Of a stretch of 8,488 nt of DNA, positions 6,739 to 8,488 are shown piece by piece (positions within the stretch are counted from its first letter, which is position 1; the number at the start of each line of letters is the position of its first letter). A program made the translations under genes and the position numbers. The notes beneath the pieces were generated by a model that saw only the letters and a program-made list of their open reading frames with translations, had not been told where the DNA came from and ran no database searches. The DNA is from Acidobacteriota bacterium (GTDB lineage Bacteria > Acidobacteriota > Holophagae > Thermotomaculales > Thermotomaculaceae), in NCBI GenBank assembly GCA_027038695.1, contig JALWHA010000134.1:1-8488 (forward strand). Direction: 5' to 3'.

Positions 6739-7538
6739 AACCCTATTTCCTTGAAAAAGTTTTTCATTATTTCAATTGTTTTTTGAGGGCATTCTTCCTG
6801 AGGCACATGCCCGCAGTTTTCAATCACTTTTAGTCTGCCGTTCTTTAATTCTTTTTCAAGTTTATAAGCGGTTTTGAGAGGAATAATCCTGTCTTTATTC
6901 CCCCAGATTATAAGAGAATTTGTTTCAATCTCTTTTATTCCCTTAACAAATCCTTCAATATCCCCCTTTAACAATTGCCTTGCTGTTTTTATTGAGCAGT
7001 ACCTGTCTCTCAAAGATTTAACCTTGTATACCTTAATAACCTCTTCGGTTACCTTTGAATAGTCGTGCCATACCTCTTTCAATACGTTTTTTGTTGCAAC
7101 TTCAGGGGGGATTATAAGAGAGAGTATTTCACTGATTATGGGAAGGGTTAAAATCTTCATAAAGGGGGGCAATTCCTGAATGTACGCCATTGTGTCAATT
7201 AAAACCAGCCCTTTTATTGTGTTTGCAATTCCCTTTTTCTTAAACTCAAGGGCTATCCCCATTGCAAGCCCCCCGCCGTAAGAGTTTCCCACAATTGCAA
7301 AATCCTTTAACCGTTTTCCCTCAATAAACTTCAAAACATTTTCAAGGTGGTCAAAGAAAGAGTATCTATTGTCGTAAGGCTTAGGAGATTTTCCGAATCC
7401 CTTTAAATCTATGGCTATACACCTGTAATTCTTTGAAAATTCCGGGATTAAGTATCTCCATGCAAATGTGTTTGCGCCGAAACCATGTATAAAAAGAATC
7501 GGTTTGCCTTTTCCCTTTTCTTCGTAATAAAGTTTCAT
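6735..7538 (-). CDS. Alpha/beta hydrolase (serine hydrolase, substrate unknown)
   Basis: A 267-residue protein of the alpha/beta hydrolase fold (AB_hydrolase_1 type). HGFGANTFAW (18-27) is the oxyanion-hole region and GNSYGGG (84-90) the nucleophile elbow with Ser86. Residues about 115-200 form a helical cap. Asp216 in WGNKDRIIP and His244 in NCGHVPQEE complete a full catalytic triad, so the enzyme is probably active. Ser rather than Asp as nucleophile argues against haloalkane dehalogenase or epoxide hydrolase, and favours an esterase, lipase or C-C bond hydrolase. The substrate cannot be read from the sequence. No signal peptide is seen, so it is probably cytoplasmic. The ATG is preceded by an AAGGGGGAA ribosome binding site and lies 23 bases after rlmN, so the two are probably co-transcribed. 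The gene converges on tdk, and the two stops share bases. Confidence 0.9.
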   Translation of the reverse strand: MKLYYEEKGKGKPILFIHGFGANTFAWRYLIPEFSKNYRCIAIDLKGFGKSPKPYDNRYSFFDHLENVLKFIEGKRLKDFAIVGNSYGGGLAMGIALEFKKKGIANTIKGLVLIDTMAYIQELPPFMKILTLPIISEILSLIIPPEVATKNVLKEVWHDYSKVTEEVIKVYKVKSLRDRYCSIKTARQLLKGDIEGFVKGIKEIETNSLIIWGNKDRIIPLKTAYKLEKELKNGRLKVIENCGHVPQEECPQKTIEIMKNFFKEIGF

Positions 7539-7542
7539 ACTT

Positions 7543-7549
7543 CCCCCTT
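7543..7549 (-). promoter_or_regulatory. Ribosome binding site of the alpha/beta hydrolase gene
   Basis: Read on the minus strand, AAGGGGG lies 4 bases before the ATG at 7538, one mismatch from AAGGAGG. It fixes the start of the hydrolase and sits in the 23-base gap after the rlmN stop. A short possible hairpin (7545-7556) overlaps it. Confidence 0.6.
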
Positions 7550-7561
7550 TTTAGGGTTTTT

Positions 7562-8488
7562 TCAGTATATTCCCTTTTTTTCTTTTGAGGCAAGCATCCC
7601 GCATGCTGCCGAAATGTCTTCTCCCTTTGATTTTCTTATAATTGCGTTAACTCCTCTGTCAATGAAAACCTTTTGAAAGGCTAAAACATTTCTTTCGTCA
7701 GGCTTTTCAAACCTGCTTCCCGGGTATGGGTTAAATGGTATCAGGTTTATTTTGTATTTAATCCCTTTTAAAAGTTTGTAAACCCTCAATGCGTCTTCCT
7801 TTGTGTCGTTAAAACCCTTTAATAAAACATACTCAAAGGTTATTCTGTCCCTCTTTGCAAGAGGGAAGTTTCTCAATCCCTCTATCAATTCACTTAAGGG
7901 GTTGCCTCTGGTTACAGGCATAATCTCAATTCTTTGTTTTTCGGTTGAAGCATTGAGGGATATGGCAAGTCTAACCTTAACGGAAAATTGTGAAAGTTTT
8001 CTTATTCCATCAATCAGACCTGAGGTTGAAACAGTTATCCTTCTCGGTGATAAGTCCATCAGGTTTTTGTCTGTAAGTATTTTAATGGCTTTAAAAACAT
8101 TTTCGGTATTGTGGAGAGGCTCTCCCATTCCCATAAAGACTATGTTGAATTTCTGCTTTTCAGGAAGGCCAGCATATGTTTTCAATAACAGTACTTGGTT
8201 TACAATCTCTGCCGGTGTCAGGTTTCTTATAAACCCCATTGTTGCTGTTTTGCAGAATTTGCAACCCATTGCGCAGCCTACCTGTGAGGATATGCAAAAG
8301 GTAACCTTACCCTCATTCATAGGGATTAAAACAGATTCAATGAATAGGCCGTCAGGAAGTTTGAAAACAAACTTTGTTGTTCCGTCTTTTGAAACGCTTT
8401 CCCCCGATTTTTCAAGGATAATAATCTTAGCATTTTTATTTAATTTATCCCTGAAATCCTTTGACAGGTTTGTCATTTTGTTGAAGTC
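7562..8488 (-). CDS. rlmN: Dual-specificity rRNA/tRNA adenine-C2 methyltransferase RlmN (5' end outside window)
   Basis: Radical SAM enzyme that methylates C2 of A2503 in 23S rRNA and, in E. coli, A37 of certain tRNAs, supporting translational fidelity. The Met at 8476 is internal: the four codons between it and the window edge (DFNK) continue the family's N-terminal helical region, and RlmN proteins are usually 340-400 residues against 304 here, so the start lies beyond the right edge. Numbering from that Met: QVGCAMGCKFC carries the 4Fe-4S cysteines C68, C72 and C75; FMGMGEPLHN is the SAM-binding GEP motif; AACGML near the C-terminus contains C292, matching the Cys that is itself methylated during catalysis (C355 in E. 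coli). Family features elsewhere: VSKDGTTKF, GFIRNLTPAEIV, VSTSGL, SLNAS, IPFNPYPGS. The core is intact. Cfr is a relative, but the overall motifs and housekeeping context favour RlmN. Confidence 0.95.
   Translation of the reverse strand, partial: DFNKMTNLSKDFRDKLNKNAKIIILEKSGESVSKDGTTKFVFKLPDGLFIESVLIPMNEGKVTFCISSQVGCAMGCKFCKTATMGFIRNLTPAEIVNQVLLLKTYAGLPEKQKFNIVFMGMGEPLHNTENVFKAIKILTDKNLMDLSPRRITVSTSGLIDGIRKLSQFSVKVRLAISLNASTEKQRIEIMPVTRGNPLSELIEGLRNFPLAKRDRITFEYVLLKGFNDTKEDALRVYKLLKGIKYKINLIPFNPYPGSRFEKPDERNVLAFQKVFIDRGVNAIIRKSKGEDISAACGMLASKEKKGIY

Noticed and set aside
6752..6766. Seven-base perfect inverted repeat (TGAAAAA g TTTTTCA) near the convergent junction
   Set aside because: With a 1-base centre and only A-T rich pairing it cannot form a stable terminator hairpin, and it is explained by Lys/Phe codons at the hydrolase C-terminus.
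7562..8476. RlmN beginning at the Met at 8476 as a complete short form
   Set aside because: The frame stays open to the window edge with family-like residues before this Met, so it is an edge-truncated gene, not a short variant.
1..8488. CRISPR, mobile element, tRNA/rRNA or toxin-antitoxin/defence genes
   Set aside because: No direct repeats with spacers, terminal inverted repeats, transposase motifs or RNA-gene signatures were seen; nearly every base is assigned to a housekeeping-type gene.

Overview
The window is an ordinary-looking, tightly packed bacterial chromosome segment with almost no non-coding DNA. It is AT-rich. Arg is encoded mostly by AGA/AGG, the proteins are rich in Lys and Glu, and both strands carry purine-rich coding sequence. 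A lipoprotein-anchored lytic transglycosylase points to a Gram-negative-type envelope. The codon and purine bias would fit a thermophile. The C-terminal helical module of the first, partial protein resembles ones I associate with Acidobacteriota and deltaproteobacterial lineages. That taxonomic hint is weak and I cannot name a species.

Layout, plus strand (2-6738): a co-directional run of six genes. (1) The 3' part of a gene for an acidic, probably disordered protein with a helical C-terminus, cut by the left edge. (2) An MltD-type lytic transglycosylase lipoprotein with one degenerate and three canonical LysM repeats. (3) comM/yifB, a Mg-chelatase-like AAA+ ATPase, starting inside the stop codon of (2). 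(4) A short lipoate-protein ligase/octanoyltransferase family protein with a LipM-type cysteine, overlapping comM by 8 bases. (5) purH, after a 44-base AT-rich spacer with a strong ribosome binding site. (6) tdk, a type II thymidine kinase, 10 bases after purH.

Layout, minus strand (8488-6735): rlmN, cut by the right edge so that its first residues are missing, then an alpha/beta hydrolase 23 bases downstream. The hydrolase and tdk converge and share the palindromic tetranucleotide TTAA as both of their stop codons, leaving no room for a terminator between them.

How the genes work together: spacing suggests one or two plus-strand operons, with a possible break before purH, and one minus-strand operon. 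Functions are mixed housekeeping: peptidoglycan remodelling, DNA branch migration/transformation, protein lipoylation, purine synthesis, thymidine salvage and 23S rRNA/tRNA methylation. purH and tdk are thematically linked through nucleotide supply; the rest look co-located rather than forming a pathway. I found no mobile element, CRISPR array, RNA gene or clear defence system. I do not see convincing evidence of a new biological system. The items most worth checking are the C-terminal module of the first protein, the assignment of the lipoate-family enzyme, and the overlapping convergent stops.
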